DNA of 64,000 bases from Amphiduros pacificus (taxonomy: Eukaryota > Annelida > Polychaeta > Phyllodocida > Hesionidae), in contig OX439012.1 in the NCBI GenBank assembly GCA_949316495.1, positions 25,218,666 through 25,282,665 of the forward strand, read 5' to 3'. Shown here piece by piece: positions 1 to 18,000 of this stretch (the first letter of the stretch is position 1; every line of letters begins with the position of its first letter). The position numbers and the translations under genes are program-made. Below the pieces are notes generated by a model. That model saw nothing but the letters and a program-made list of their open reading frames with translations, did not search any database and was not told where the DNA came from.

Positions 1-510
1 TTTGTGAATAGGAAGTATCAAATGATGTATCTGTCGATTTAAGATGCTTAAGAGCAAGTTGAACTTTGTGTTTTATGTGTCCACAGCCATTAACATTATT
101 TTACATAAATGTTTTAGTTATTTATATGGACATCTAAAGGTAGTAAAGGCAGGTGATAATTGCATTTATATTTTTATATGGTATTCTTCAAAACGTCACA
201 CACCTCTTATGACATCGACCTTCATTCCCCTACTCATTTTCATTTTTAATGTCAAGTTATTACAATTTTATTTGTTCTGAAAGAAATTTGTGTATAGGAG
301 ATCAAAACGATTTGTGTACCCTCAGGCTGACAAAGTAATTTGATCAAGAAAACCCATGTCGACCAAGCTTTCATGTTTGTGATAAACAAAATCAGATTTT
401 TCCATTGAACACATTGATTGCATATTTGATATTGTCAATATAATTTGCTTGCAAATCATTAATACAATAAATTTAGAGCGCATGAGTAATGCAAGAATAT
501 TATAACAAGT
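1..510. other. A+T-rich stretch, nothing recognised
   Basis: No exon, repeat or RNA gene could be supported here. The last exon(s) of the cytidine deaminase gene should lie below position 2492 on the minus strand, but no sequence encoding the PCGACRQ zinc motif is visible between 1 and 1860, so they probably lie off the left edge. Confidence 0.4.
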
Positions 511-909
511 TGAAAGCATTCGTGAAATGAGGTTTTCAAGCACATTGTCCTTGCATAATATAAATGTTTATACCCCAACCGTTGCAATCACAAGTTATTG
601 CCCATCATATTTCCCCTACATATATTTCTGTGACATTTGAAGGTGGACAAGTCTTCTGCTAAAATCCAAATCATCCATTGGACATTTTGTCAACAAACTT
701 TGTTTAGCTGACGAGTGGTTTTGTGCAAACAAATACATGGTGGTAAAGGGAGTACAGGCAGTACTTGGCATTTTCAGAAAAAACACATTTTGGTTGATTT
801 TAGTGATATAGCTAAATTATATAACAGTTTCATGGCCACATATCATTTAAGTATACCCCAAACCTTTGTAAAATTGCCTGTGACCTCTGTGGTTTCATGA
901 GTGCTTTAA
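511..909. mobile_element. MITE copy 1, 17-bp imperfect terminal inverted repeats
   Basis: The left end reads GAAAGCATTCGTGAAA and the right end TTTCATGAGTGCTTTAA, which are inverted copies of each other. The same element recurs at 7218-7458 in a shorter form that lacks a middle segment. It has no coding capacity. I did not assign it to a superfamily. Confidence 0.6.
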
Positions 910-1209
910 CACATGTTATTGCCAGAACTCCAAATAATTGAATTATTAATAACAGATGTCACATTGACATTTTATGGTATGCGACTCAATACACGTTTAC
1001 AATCATAACCCATGGAAACGTAGCCAGGAAAGAGCAATGATTGGCATTCACACACATTATAGTAAATCCCATGGGCAATGACGTGTACCTTTGAGGTACA
1101 TTTTCACGTGTATATATCAAATCTTATAATGCAACATTTGTGTTCCAGATTTAGAAGCATAAAACTACAAACAAGATATGAGATACAAGAAAAAAAATGA
1201 TTTAAAGGG

Positions 1210-1495
<286 letters not shown>

Positions 1496-1614
1496 CGAAG
1501 GTGACCAGTGGTAGTAATTCCTAGTGCTTATATCAATCCTAATTGGCATAGACCACGATATACACTTGTGACCTATATTTGCATAGGCAGCTGTTATTGT
1601 AGATGGTTCTGAGT

Positions 1615-1875
1615 GTATCATGTACTGTGATTGACTGAGTTTCAAGCACCTTCTCCTGTATGGACCCTGACAGCATAAAAAGGTCCATAAGAGATGGTAA
1701 CAGTCAAGTACTGTGACATTCTCAGCTAAATTGTAGTATGGACTGTGATATACTGAGCTTAATATATACTGTGATATTCTCAGTATGACATGGACTGTGA
1801 TATTTTCAGCCTCAGGTGGACTGTGATATTCTCAATCTAACATGGACTGTGATATGCTCAGCCTAATATGGACTG
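1615..1875. repeat. About 34-bp tandem repeat in CDA intron 3
   Basis: Imperfect units built around ATGGACTGTGATATTCTCAG follow one another and run directly into the 51-bp array that starts at about 1880. Together the two arrays fill most of the visible part of the intron downstream of CDA exon 3. Confidence 0.7.
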
Positions 1876-1879
1876 CATC

Positions 1880-6551
<4,672 letters not shown>

Positions 6552-7217
6552 CGCTATCTTGCTTACTATATAGTTTACTATAAGAATGATCCTTTTTTCA
6601 ACCAAGTGGTCTTGTGGTATGGTTATGTTACAGATGTTAGACAAGTCCAGATAACAGTGAATAAAGCGATGATTGGAATGTCAAACTACTGCTCCCATCC
6701 ATTGGTGCGATAACTGTTGCCAAAATAAACATAAAACATTGAGATCAATCAAATGTACTGGACAATGAAGACCAAACTGTCAGCTTGCATTCACAACTAA
6801 CTGACCAATCACAACACCATATATGTACACGCCCATTGCCTACAACTCCCTCTGGTGACAGCCACGTGGTAAAAAACATTCCTCAATTGGCTCGTTTTAT
6901 AAGTGCCTCATCGCAATTTGTGACTAAACATAGTGATTTGATTTTGGATTACATATGTGAACTACTGTCAGTTCAACACATTAATAGCGGCGCATTGGAC
7001 GCAAAAAGAACAAACCCTATGATTAACATCAACCTACATAACAGCCCAATGAACTCAACAGGTCAACTAAAACTGTATAACGTCGAGTGAATAGATTTAA
7101 GATAAAACCCACCACAGTTGTAATGCCCTACATATCTCGTCTCTCTTAGGAAATAACTATGTAAATGGTAAAGGCACGCCTGGCAGCTAGCTCTCCCAAC
7201 ATAATAATGTATTTAAC

Positions 7218-7458
7218 TTAAAGCATTCATGAAATGAGGTTTTCAAGCACATTCTTCTTGCATAATATAAATTTTATGCCCTAAACTTTGCAATCAAAAG
7301 TTATTGCCCATCATATTCTCCTTACATATATTTCTGTGTCATTTGAAAGTGGATGAGTCTTCTGCTAAAATCACAGTTTCGTGGCCACATGTCATTCAAG
7401 CATACCCAAAACCTCTGTAAAATTGCCTGTGACCTCTGTGGTTTCATGAATGCTTTAA
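7218..7458. mobile_element. MITE copy 2, 17-bp terminal inverted repeats
   Basis: It begins TTAAAGCATTCATGAAA and ends with the exact inverse, TTTCATGAATGCTTTAA. It is homologous to 511-909 at both ends, with about 150 bp of the middle missing. Confidence 0.75.
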
Positions 7459-9066
7459 TGTCATGTCGTTTTGTTTATCTTACAGGGGGCTCTCCTCTAT
7501 ATGAAGGGGGTGGAGGCTGTACCTAATCAACATGTCATCAAATTGCAATGATCATTTTACTGGATATATAGTGTATATATGCGCTTCTGGGTGGAGGTCA
7601 AAGTGTCCCATTGGCAAATACTGGTTTATAAAACATATGAACATATGTGCTACCAATGTGTGCATGTCAATATGAACATATGTGCTACCAATGTGTGCAT
7701 GTCAATAGGGATAAATATGATCTGGTTAATATAAGGTCACGAGATCAATCATTTCAAAACAGAACAGATCCAATGACCCTAGAGCTATGCCGACCATTGC
7801 TTGAGATCTTTCTGCAAATTGCTTCATAAATGATCATTTAAATCTTTTTCAAGAGCAGACTTGAGCAGAGAATTTTTACCAATATGTTACAAATAAAATT
7901 TGGCCCCAACTTGCCATCTTGATTCTAGTTGGCTAATTTTATATAATATTTTATATAATATTATACAAAATGGTAACCTCAAGGAGGTTACCATTAAAAA
8001 AATCAAAACAAAATGGAAACAAATCTGATCCTAATGATATATAGATAAAATTGATCCCCTGGAAATCCAACATCTTTTATACTAGTTGCTACGAACTCCA
8101 CCCAGTAGTTTCAGGGGAGATCAAAATTGACGGACAGAAATACAGAACATTTTACTGTGTGGTCCTGTGGACTCTCACCGGACAAAAAAGGTTAATAAGG
8201 GATGGCAACAGTCAACAATTGGCCCTTTTTTGCCCCTCAAATAACACACAACAACCAGAATTTTTCATAATAGAAAATTGCTTAAATGACCAGTCTTTTT
8301 AACTAGGGAAACTTGCAAGACGTCCAGTCTCTTTACCCGTTGTTAATTGTATCGCCCCAGAGAAGAAAATCACTCATTTGGTACATAGATGTTAGGCACG
8401 ACCATATACAATCATCTTGTGATCAGAAATAGGAGAACCAGCCAAACCAGGACGCCAAAAACCACTCAATTAGCCATTGTCTATGCACTCTTGACGTCAG
8501 GCAAAGGTCATAATCTGGTTCCCAGCCAGGTCTTTTTCCGATGAGTTATTTAATCAAATGCATATATTTATCTCGATAGTCGAAATATATTCAAATGTAA
8601 AAAAAAAAAAAAAAAAATGATATATTTATACTACATGTATAAGAACAGCTACAGGCAAAGATATTAATTGAAAACAAGAAAGATTTTAAAAACAATTATA
8701 TATCACTTTCTCATATATTTCACATTTTTATAGATATTTCTAAACTTTCAAGCAACTGATGGTGACAGGAATGATGTCTGATGCCCAAAATGTGCCAAAC
8801 GCAAAATGTAAACAAAGCCACGTGCTCTGATAAACTAGGTCATCCAACGAGACTGAGGTCAACGCAAGTACTCCATTTTGATTTGATAATATTAGATATT
8901 TAGTTTCAATATCCGTGTTTCATATTCACATATAAAAAATCATTTTCCAACGACAAGTTACGATTAAATTAGACTATATCTATTTTTAGGAAATAGAAGA
9001 AAATTTGCTGAAATGCGATTAAAAACTCAAGAGCGAAGCTATGTTTGACCTAGTTAGGAAACAAGC
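7459..9066. promoter_or_regulatory. CDA-NOC2L intergenic region, likely promoter side of NOC2L
   Basis: The two genes point away from each other, so this stretch must hold the NOC2L promoter. No TATA box or initiator can be asserted. A small hairpin (ATGGTAACCTC and its inverse, about 7970-7996) and a run of A near 8600 are present. A short upstream reading frame from 9041 ([13 protein letters not shown]) overlaps the NOC2L start in another frame. If it is transcribed it could reduce initiation at 9067. Confidence 0.35.
7636..7709. repeat. 37-bp direct duplication
   Basis: Two back-to-back copies of a unit containing GTGCTACCAATGTGTGCATG. No coding role is apparent. Confidence 0.8.
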
Positions 9067-12000
9067 ATGGCACCCAAAATGAAGCAAAAGATGGAGAAAC
9101 AGTGAGTAAAATCTATATATATTCGAATATTGTTGTACTCTGACCATTCCAAACGTGTCACTCAGAAAATGAAATGTTTGATAACTTTTGTGATATAATT
9201 GAGGAGACGAGAAATGCATAACGAGTAGTAGCAGACGCTGTAAATATGATCGGACTCGAGACACGTGGAAAAACTTGTTCATTTTTAACAAAACTTCGGT
9301 CATAAGTCATAACTTTTCAGTGACCTGTTTCCGTCGATCCACTCCGGCTTGGCATATGTAACTAGCGGCAATTGGTAGCGATGGACAACTGTTCCGACTG
9401 TCACACAAACACGACTGTCCAGACCAGTGCTGTCACTGTGTCAGTACTCTTTCCTCCCAGCACTGGAACTGGCAGCAGGTCCCTGGCCAACTTGTGCTGG
9501 ACCATTTTTCTGTAGCTACCAATAACTGTCAATCACAGCAGCTAAGCATGCAGTCACTGGCAGTAACGGTTTACTTCATAGGCCGATTGTGGCTCACCAT
9601 ACTGCCCCAGTGAAAACAACACGCCGGAACTGCACAATTACAATCGAAAGTGCACAAAAAACTCTAAAATCCAATCATTAAAAAAACACTATTGGTGGAA
9701 ACTGGTTGCTGTCAATTCAGACAAGTCAGAGAAGCGTGTATGGGTGCGAGAGCAGTTTCTACTTATTAGCTTGATGTGTCAATTTCTCTCCTATACCCAT
9801 ATTCATCATCAAAATAGACTTGAAATCCACTGTTTCGAGAGACACCATGCACTGTCCATCAAATTGAAGTTTACCTACTAAATAAACTTGACCTCCGGTG
9901 ATTGACAGCTGCAGATGTGACTTGTGCCATTGTCTTTCCCAGCCATAATATAGATCTATAAATGCAGATCCATGGGTTATCTGTAGCATCTTTGCTTTAG
10001 TGTTTTCCTCGATATCATACTTGATGACATGAAATGGCATGCTGAAGAGTCCAAGTCATGGCTACAAACAGGGAGAAACACCATGTGACTTTAGAAACAC
10101 CACAATGTTTTGGAGCTTCAGTTTGTTGCTGTCACAATGTTGAAATGATGCTGAGGTCAAATAAATACAAAGAACTTTTTTCTGACAAGCCTTGCTTTTG
10201 ACATTGAAAATAGTGGTGCATGACCAAACTCCACCAGAGGGCGACCTGGCGAACCTATCACCTCTGTACAAGGTGCCTTTTGGTGCTGGTTCAGCACATC
10301 CACCAATTTTAGTGCAACTGTCTTTCTAACTTATATTTTTGCTTAAGTTGTACTCAGATTGGCAAAATGTGATATATTTCACCCTTAATACAAAAGTTTG
10401 TGCATACATAAACAACTATTTAGAGAAATAAAACATGGAACTACTTTCTCAAATGGAGGAGCCATTTCCTGGGGTAGTAATGTGGCTCATACACAACAAA
10501 GATGGCCGGTTTGTTTATAATTTGAATTCTATTTTTCTTTATTCTTTTGGTAAAAACAAACCAACGGAAAATGTTCAAATGTTAACAAATGAACTCTAAT
10601 ACAACTCGGGACAACTTTGTATTTGATATTAAAAGATGCTAACATGTTAATCATATTTATTTAAGTTTGACAGTTCATAAGCACATGGCCAGTAAAAGTA
10701 GGACCGGATGAATACTAATCTGGGTTGGCCAGAGGTAATAGTTTGCGTGTGCCTCTGGTGGACAGTGTGGTGCATGACTTGTTGAAAACCTGTTGCCAGA
10801 GAACAAGTTCTACATGAGTCTTGACTTAAATATGAAGGGCAGTGCATGGTATTTCGAGAAACAGTGGAATTCAAGTCTATTTGACGATGTGTTTAGGTAT
10901 AGGTCACAAAAATTATAAAGTTATCTGTGATGTTTACAGTGGAAGCTCTGTTTCGCTGTCTCCAGCCACTAGAAGATACATTAGAAAGCATGTGAAAATG
11001 CATGCAAATTGTTATATTATTGGCAATTACAGCAGTCATTTTCAAAGCCAAAATATATTAAAATCGACAAAATACATGCATAATTGTTTTCCTCATGTTC
11101 TCATGATTTCAGACATATTTAAATCATTTCTGTAATTGAATTTTTAGTTGAGATATTAATGTGAAATCTTTAAAACTATAATTAACATCTTATTATAATT
11201 ATATAGATATAGTTCATAATTGCAGCGATCATTTTCTGAGCCAAAATGTTGTAAAATACATCTATCTTCCTCTTGTTCTTTCTATTAATATTAAAATGGA
11301 AGACATGTGACTAAATGCAGTTTTTCAAACCGCTATATGGGAAAACCATTATGGTAGTCAGTTCTGGCTTCAAGGTATTAAGCACTAAATCTGTAATTTC
11401 ATGCATTAAAAAGCATATCTGCATACAAACTTCATGACATGTTGAAGTTCAACATAAACTAATAAGATATTTTGCTATGAGACATAGCAGTTGCACTCTA
11501 AGCAGAGGTCTGTCTGAGCCATAAGCTGCACGTGACGGGTAAACACGGGTAGCGTGAACTTTCTTTGACCTCAGATGAGGCTCAATACAGGGTAGCACTG
11601 TTTGACGTCATTCTGGCACTATTCAAAGGACAATACCTTTCATGACGTCATAAGCATATTGTCATACTCTTATGACGTTACAGTAATGATTCAAATATGT
11701 CTGAAATCATGAGAACAAGGGAAAGAAATTGGTTGGTCAGAACTTAAAACCAATGAATAGAAATATAGCAATCGAAAACACCAAACCTATTCATAAACAA
11801 AGCCTGTCAGTCCTTGATCACCAAGGACTGCTGAAATAAGTTTGTTTAAAAGATAGATTTGTTGATTGGTAATTTCTTCAAGAGCATATTACTATTTTAT
11901 TAAAATAAAAAATGGAAAAAGTAAAAATCAGCAATTAGATCAACCAAATAAAAGGGTAACCATGTTTTTTTTAATATAGGAAATCTGATATGGACACTGA

Positions 12001-15000
12001 TGAATTCCTGGCAAAGGGTCTGGATACAGACAGTGAAGAGGACAGTTTGGAAGAGGAATCTGAAGAGGAAGAATCTTCAGCAGAAGAGGACCAAACTCTA
12101 TCCACAAAGAGGTGACAGCCTTGTAAAATTCTGTTCTTTTTCCAAATGGTTTTTTATGTTGTGCCAAGTTAAGTGATGATTTGAAGCAAAGTTTGGGGTC
12201 AATAATTATATATTTTTTTTCTTCACATTTTTAGCATGAAATAATATTTTGCCACTAGGGGACTGGTGTTAAAGTCAATTCTGTCACCATACTTTTCAAA
12301 CCAATATGGTGCCCACACAATGTTTGAGGATCAATCAAAAGTTTTTGGACATTTAAGTGTATGTGACGATTGGTATGAATTGGGTTAAATAATAGGACAA
12401 ATTTAATTTAAATGCAACTGTGGCACATGTCACAGTGCCTTCCCAATCCATGTACTCTGAAAATACAGGGTTTCTTTCTTTCCTATTTATTTATTTTGGG
12501 ATTTAACAGAGACAGTCAACTGACTGGGTTTTTTGTCGCAAAAATCATTTACAGAAAATTTCATCAACAGGTTTATTTTGTAAGCATTCTTTTGGTAGTT
12601 TTTGATATGTTTGTGTATTATATGAGTTTATGTCAACATTTCAGTGGCAAGGATAAGTCTGCCTCTCGTAAACACAAGCAGTCACTTGAAAAGTTGAAAG
12701 AGAGCGACCCTGAGTTCTACGAGTTCCTCAAAAATGAAGATAAAGAGTTGCTAGCATTCGAGGGAGATGAAGAGGATGATGAAGAGGATGATGATGATGA
12801 CGAGGAAGAGGACAGTAGCAGTGAAGAGGATGGCAAGGGAAAGATACATAAACTGCCTAAAAAACTAGAGGTATTTCTTAATAACAAAACCATTTGGTAT
12901 CAAGTCACATTTACAATTGTTTTGCATACTTTATGCCTGATGATTTAATCATATTAGCATTGTCCAAATGATTTCAAAATGGCTTGTCGATCTTTCAGGA
13001 TTAAATTGAAGATTTTTTTCCTTATTAGTCAATAATATAATTCATTTGAGATAGGAATCGTGTGTATCATAGTATCGATGTTTCAGGTTGCTAGTGACGA
13101 CGATGAATCCTCAGATGAGGAGAACGAAAAGAAAGAAAAAGTGAAAAAGGGAAAGCTTACACTGGTCACTATGAAGATGATCAACAGGTGGTCTCAGGCT
13201 CTGAGGGTAAGCTTTGCTCTATTGTCCCAAATACTTCACAACTTACTTGCCTCAATATGATCCCTTGCCCCAATTCCCTTGTTCCCTTGTTCTATTTATT
13301 CCTCAATAATACAGCCTTGCATTGATCTATTTTTGCATTTGTCAACAATAATCTGGCCTTGACTTGAGCTATTGTTTCAAAATGATCAATTAAACAGCTA
13401 AAATTGTTGAAACACAAGGCGGTGGTTAAAATATCTTGTCTAAAAGGAGTGTATTTTCTTACATTCAAAATAAATAGACAATATTTTATACAAGCTTATG
13501 AACTATTTTCTCTTGATTCAGAGATTTTCATGTCCCACTGAAAGGCGAGACATATCATTTTCTTCCAACCTACAATCAATAAAGTGCAGAAATGGTGTTA
13601 ATACTTCTTTTGTTCACACTATTTTGTATCTTTCAATACAAAATTAAACATTATTCTTTTCTTCCCTTTTTTCAAAGATGTGTTTACATTAAAAGAATTG
13701 TATTTTAAAGCAACAAAGATATTTTACCCAGAAAAAAAAGAAATATCCATTCAACAACACATAGCCATTTCAAAAGTCCTATGTATTTGTTCTCCACCAT
13801 TTTGGTTTTTTAATGGTCTCATCCAGCAATCTCTCATTTCTGTTTATTAAAATGCTAACATTAATTTTTTTTGTAATTTGATAAAGGTGAAGTCTCTAAT
13901 CATACCTTTCTTTGCATGTTATCTGTTTAGGAGTCGAGTTCGGCACCAGTTTTCCACGAGGTGGTGGGTGCGTTCAAGGCAGCTGTACAACAAGCGGGGA
14001 CAGATGTCGACACTGATGTTGTTGTAAAATATAAGGTTGAGGGCAGCACAGGTAAGGCCTTAATCTTGATAAAATATTGTCAAATATAGCGTATAGGATA
14101 ATGCACAAATTGCCTATATCTTGGTCAAATGTCAAATAAAGAGAGAGTTGTGCATGTATGGCCTAGATCTTGGTCAAATGTCAAATACAAAGATGACTGT
14201 TCATGTATGGTATAGATCTTAGTTAAATGTCAAATATATTAGAAAGGACTGTGCATGAAAGGCCATGACCTGTCAACACATAACATAGTGTCTGCACACA
14301 ACTGTTGCGTGACCTGATTTGTTCACATATGGTTGTTTCCATGCCTTTTGTAGTGTTCAATAGCATAGTACGGCTCTGTCTGACGGATGTCATACCCATG
14401 CTAAACCGTTTCCTGGGCCTGCAAAAACAGAAGGATCCCCGCAAACCAGTCATGCCCTCTAGCAGCAAGAAGTGGAGTAAAGTTCGATTAGATGTCAAGT
14501 CCTATCTGACTGATGTAATACAGGTGAGATCATTTTCCATAAAAAAATTATTGATAATTTAGTATTTTGATTATCGTCTTTAGTGAGTACTATTCGTTGA
14601 TCGAATATTTGTCAGGAAAACTACAGTAACTGTAGGAATTTGTTATGGTTTAAATATGTGGTAAACATTGCTTATGTCTCTTAAGGTTAGCTTACAGTTA
14701 ATAAAACTGGATGTATACATGTAATGTATTCTTGTTGCTATGCTCCTGTAGATTGTGCATAAAACTAATAAACAAAAAATTATAATCAGAATAATATATA
14801 TATATATATATATATACAGGTATATAAAGCGCCATGACCAGACCTAGTCTGAAATAACGCTATAGAAATTTATTATTATTATTATTATGAAAAATATGTG
14901 ACTGACCTCATGCACAAATTTATGAAAGGTGTGGCAGTATATTTGTAAGTATTTGACAATTTTTAGTATCTTTGTTGACATGGTCTTTTATGATTTCAGC

Positions 15001-18000
15001 TCACCTCAGACTTAGGAGAGCCGGCGATCCTCAATGTATTACTGAAGCATGTCACACAGCTGGTTCCCTTCTATGTGTGCCTTCCCAAGCTGGCCAAGTT
15101 ACTAGTCAAGGTAGGTCTGCATCACAGCCACAGCTGGTTCCCTTCTATGTCTGCCTTCCCATGCTGGCCAAGTTACTAGTCAAGGTAGGTCTGCATCACA
15201 GCCACAGCTGGTTGCCTTCTACGTCTGCCTTCCCAAGCTGGCCAAGTTACTAGTCAAGGTAGGTCTGCATCATAGCCACAGCTGGTTGCCTTCTACGTCT
15301 GCCTTCCCAAGCTGGCCAAGTTACTAGTCAAGGTAGGTCTGCATCACAGCCACAGCTGGTTCCCTTCTATGTGTGCCTTCCCAAGCTGGCCAAGTTACTA
15401 GTCAAGGTAGGTCTACATCACAGCCACAGCTGGTTCCCTACTAGGTGTACCTTCCCAAGCTGGCCAAGTTACTAGTCAAGGTAGGTCTACATCACAGCCA
15501 CAGCTGGTTCCCTTCTATGTGTGCCTTCCCAAGCTGGCCAAGTTACTAGTCAAGGTAGGTCTACATCACAGCCACAGCTGGTTCCCTTCTACGTCTGCCT
15601 TCCCAAGCTGGCCAAGTTACTAGTCAAGGTAGGTCTGCATCACACCCACAGCTGGTTCCCTTCTATGTCTGCCTTCCCAAGCTGGCCAAGTTACTAGTCA
15701 AGGTAGGTCTGCATCACAGCCACAGCTGGTTGCCTTCTACGTCTGCCTTCCCAAGCTGGCCAAGTTACTAGTAAAGGTAGGTCTGCATCATAGCCACAGC
15801 TGGTTCCCTTCTATGTCTGCCTTCCCAAGCTGGCCAAGTTACAAGTCAAGGTAGGTCTGCATCACAGCCACAGCTGGTTCCCTTCTACGTGTGCCTTCCC
15901 AAGCTGGCCAAGTTACTAGTCAAGGTAGGTCTACATCACAGCCACAGCTGGTTCCCTACTAGGTGTACCTTCCCAAGCTGGCCAAGTTACTAGTCAAGGT
16001 AGGTCTACATCACAGCCACAGCTGGTTCCCTACTAGGTGTACCTTCCCAAGCTGGCCAAGTTACTAGTCAAGGTAGGTCTACATCACAGCCACAGCTGGT
16101 TCCCTTCTACGTCTGCCTTCCCAAGCTGGCCAAGTTACTAGTCAAGGTAGGTCTGCATCACAGCCACAGCTGATTCCCTTCTACGTGTGCCTTCCCAAGC
16201 TGGCCAAGTTACTAGTCAAGGTAGGTCTGTATCACAGCCACAGCTGGTTGCCTTCTACGTCTGCCTTCCCAAGCTAGCCAAGTTACTAGTCAAGGTAGGT
16301 CTGCATCACAGCCACAGCTGGTTCCCTTCTACGCCTGCCTTCCCAAGCTGGCCAAGTTACTAGTCAAGGTAGGTCTGCATCACAGCCACAGCTGGTTGCC
16401 TTCTACGTCTGCCCTCCCAAGCTAGCCAAGTTACTAGTCAAGGTAGGTCTGCATCACAGCCACAGCTGGTTCCCTTCTATGTGTGCCTTCCCAAGCTGGC
16501 CAAGTTACTAGTCAAGGTAGGTCTACATCACAGCCACAGCTGGTTCCCTACTACGTGTACCTTCCCAAGCTGGCCAAGTTACTAGTCAAGGTAGGTCTGC
16601 ATCACAGCCACAGCTGGTTCCCTTCTACGTCTGCCTTCCCAAGCTGGCCAAGTTACTAGTCAAGGTAGGTCTGCATCACACCCACAGCTGGTTCCCTTCT
16701 ATGTCTGCCTTCCCAAGCTGGCCAAGTTACTAGTCAAGGTAGGTCTGCATCACAGCCACAGCTGGTTGCCTTCTACGTCTGCCTTCCCAAGCTGGCCAAG
16801 TTACTAGTAAAGGTAGGTCTGCATCATAGCCACAGCTGGTTCCCTTCTATGTCTCCCTTCCCAAGCTGGCCAAGTTACAAGTCAAGGTAGGTCTGCATCA
16901 CAGCCACAGCTGGTTCCCTTCTACGTGTGCCTTCCCAAGCTGGCCAAGTTACTAGTCAAGGTAGGTCTACATCACAGCCACAGCTGGTTCCCTACTAGGT
17001 GTACCTTCCCAAGCTGGCCAAGTTACTAGTCAAGGTAGGTCTACATCACAGCCACAGCTGGTTCCCTTCTACGTCTGCCTTCCCAAGCTGGCCAAGTTAC
17101 TAGTCAAGGTAGGTCTGCATCACAGCCACAGCTGATTCCCTTCTACGTGTGCCTTCCCAAGCTGGCCAAGTTACTAGTCAAGGTAGGTCTGCATCACAGC
17201 CACAGCTGATTCCCTTCTACGTCTGCCTTCCCAAGCTGGCCAAGTTACTAGTCAAGGAAGGTCTGCATCACAGCCACAGCTGGTTGCCTTCTACGTCTGC
17301 CTTCCCAAGATGGCCAAGTTACTAGTCAAGGTAGGTCTGCGTCACAGCCACAGCTGGTTCCCTTCTACGTCTGCCTTCCCAAGCTGGCCAAGTTACTAGT
17401 CAAGGTAGGTCTGCATCATAGCCACAGCTGGTTGCCTTCTACGTCTGCCTTCCCAAGCTGGCCAAGTTACTAGTCAAGGTAGGTCTGCATCACAGCCACA
17501 GCTGGTTCCCTTCTACGTCTGCCTTCCCAAGCTGACCAAGTTACTAGCAACTGTTCAGCAAAGCATGGTGATAATAAAAATATCAAATCATCATTCCATA
17601 ACCATTGAATATATTTTGTTGAAAAAATCTAACACTGTTTAAGACTGTGAAGGGAAATATTTTAGCATATGAATGTATAAGTGCTATGGAAAGACATCTT
17701 GTCTCAGTACTTATCGATTTTGTTGTTGTTGTTGTTGTTATTATTGTTTTGTATTTTTCAGAAATTGATCGTGGTGTGGAGTGCTGGGGAGGAGACATCT
17801 CGGGTGCTGGCTTTCCTCACCATTAGCAAGGTGACCCGACACATGCAGAGCTCCCTGCTCGAGTTCTCCATCAAGGTAAGCACCTCAGTGAAATATCCTG
17901 ATTTCAGGTTTTTTTCTTCAAAAGTGAAATTCAAAATGGTCTGAACCCAGTCTGAAACATCCAAAAATGACATTTCTTAAAGGGGATAGGGGTATCTTCA

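Noticed and set aside
7965-8000. Hairpin as an intrinsic terminator
   Set aside because: The hairpin is followed by A-rich sequence, but this is an animal genome where such terminators are not used by RNA polymerase II.
15111-17548. Array of true alternative exons in NOC2L
   Set aside because: The 51-bp cassettes have CAG and GT borders, but the 23-bp gaps are too short to be spliced as introns, so a mutually exclusive exon cluster is unlikely.
15055-17548. CRISPR-like array
   Set aside because: Repeats are directly tandem without unique spacers, in a eukaryotic intron.
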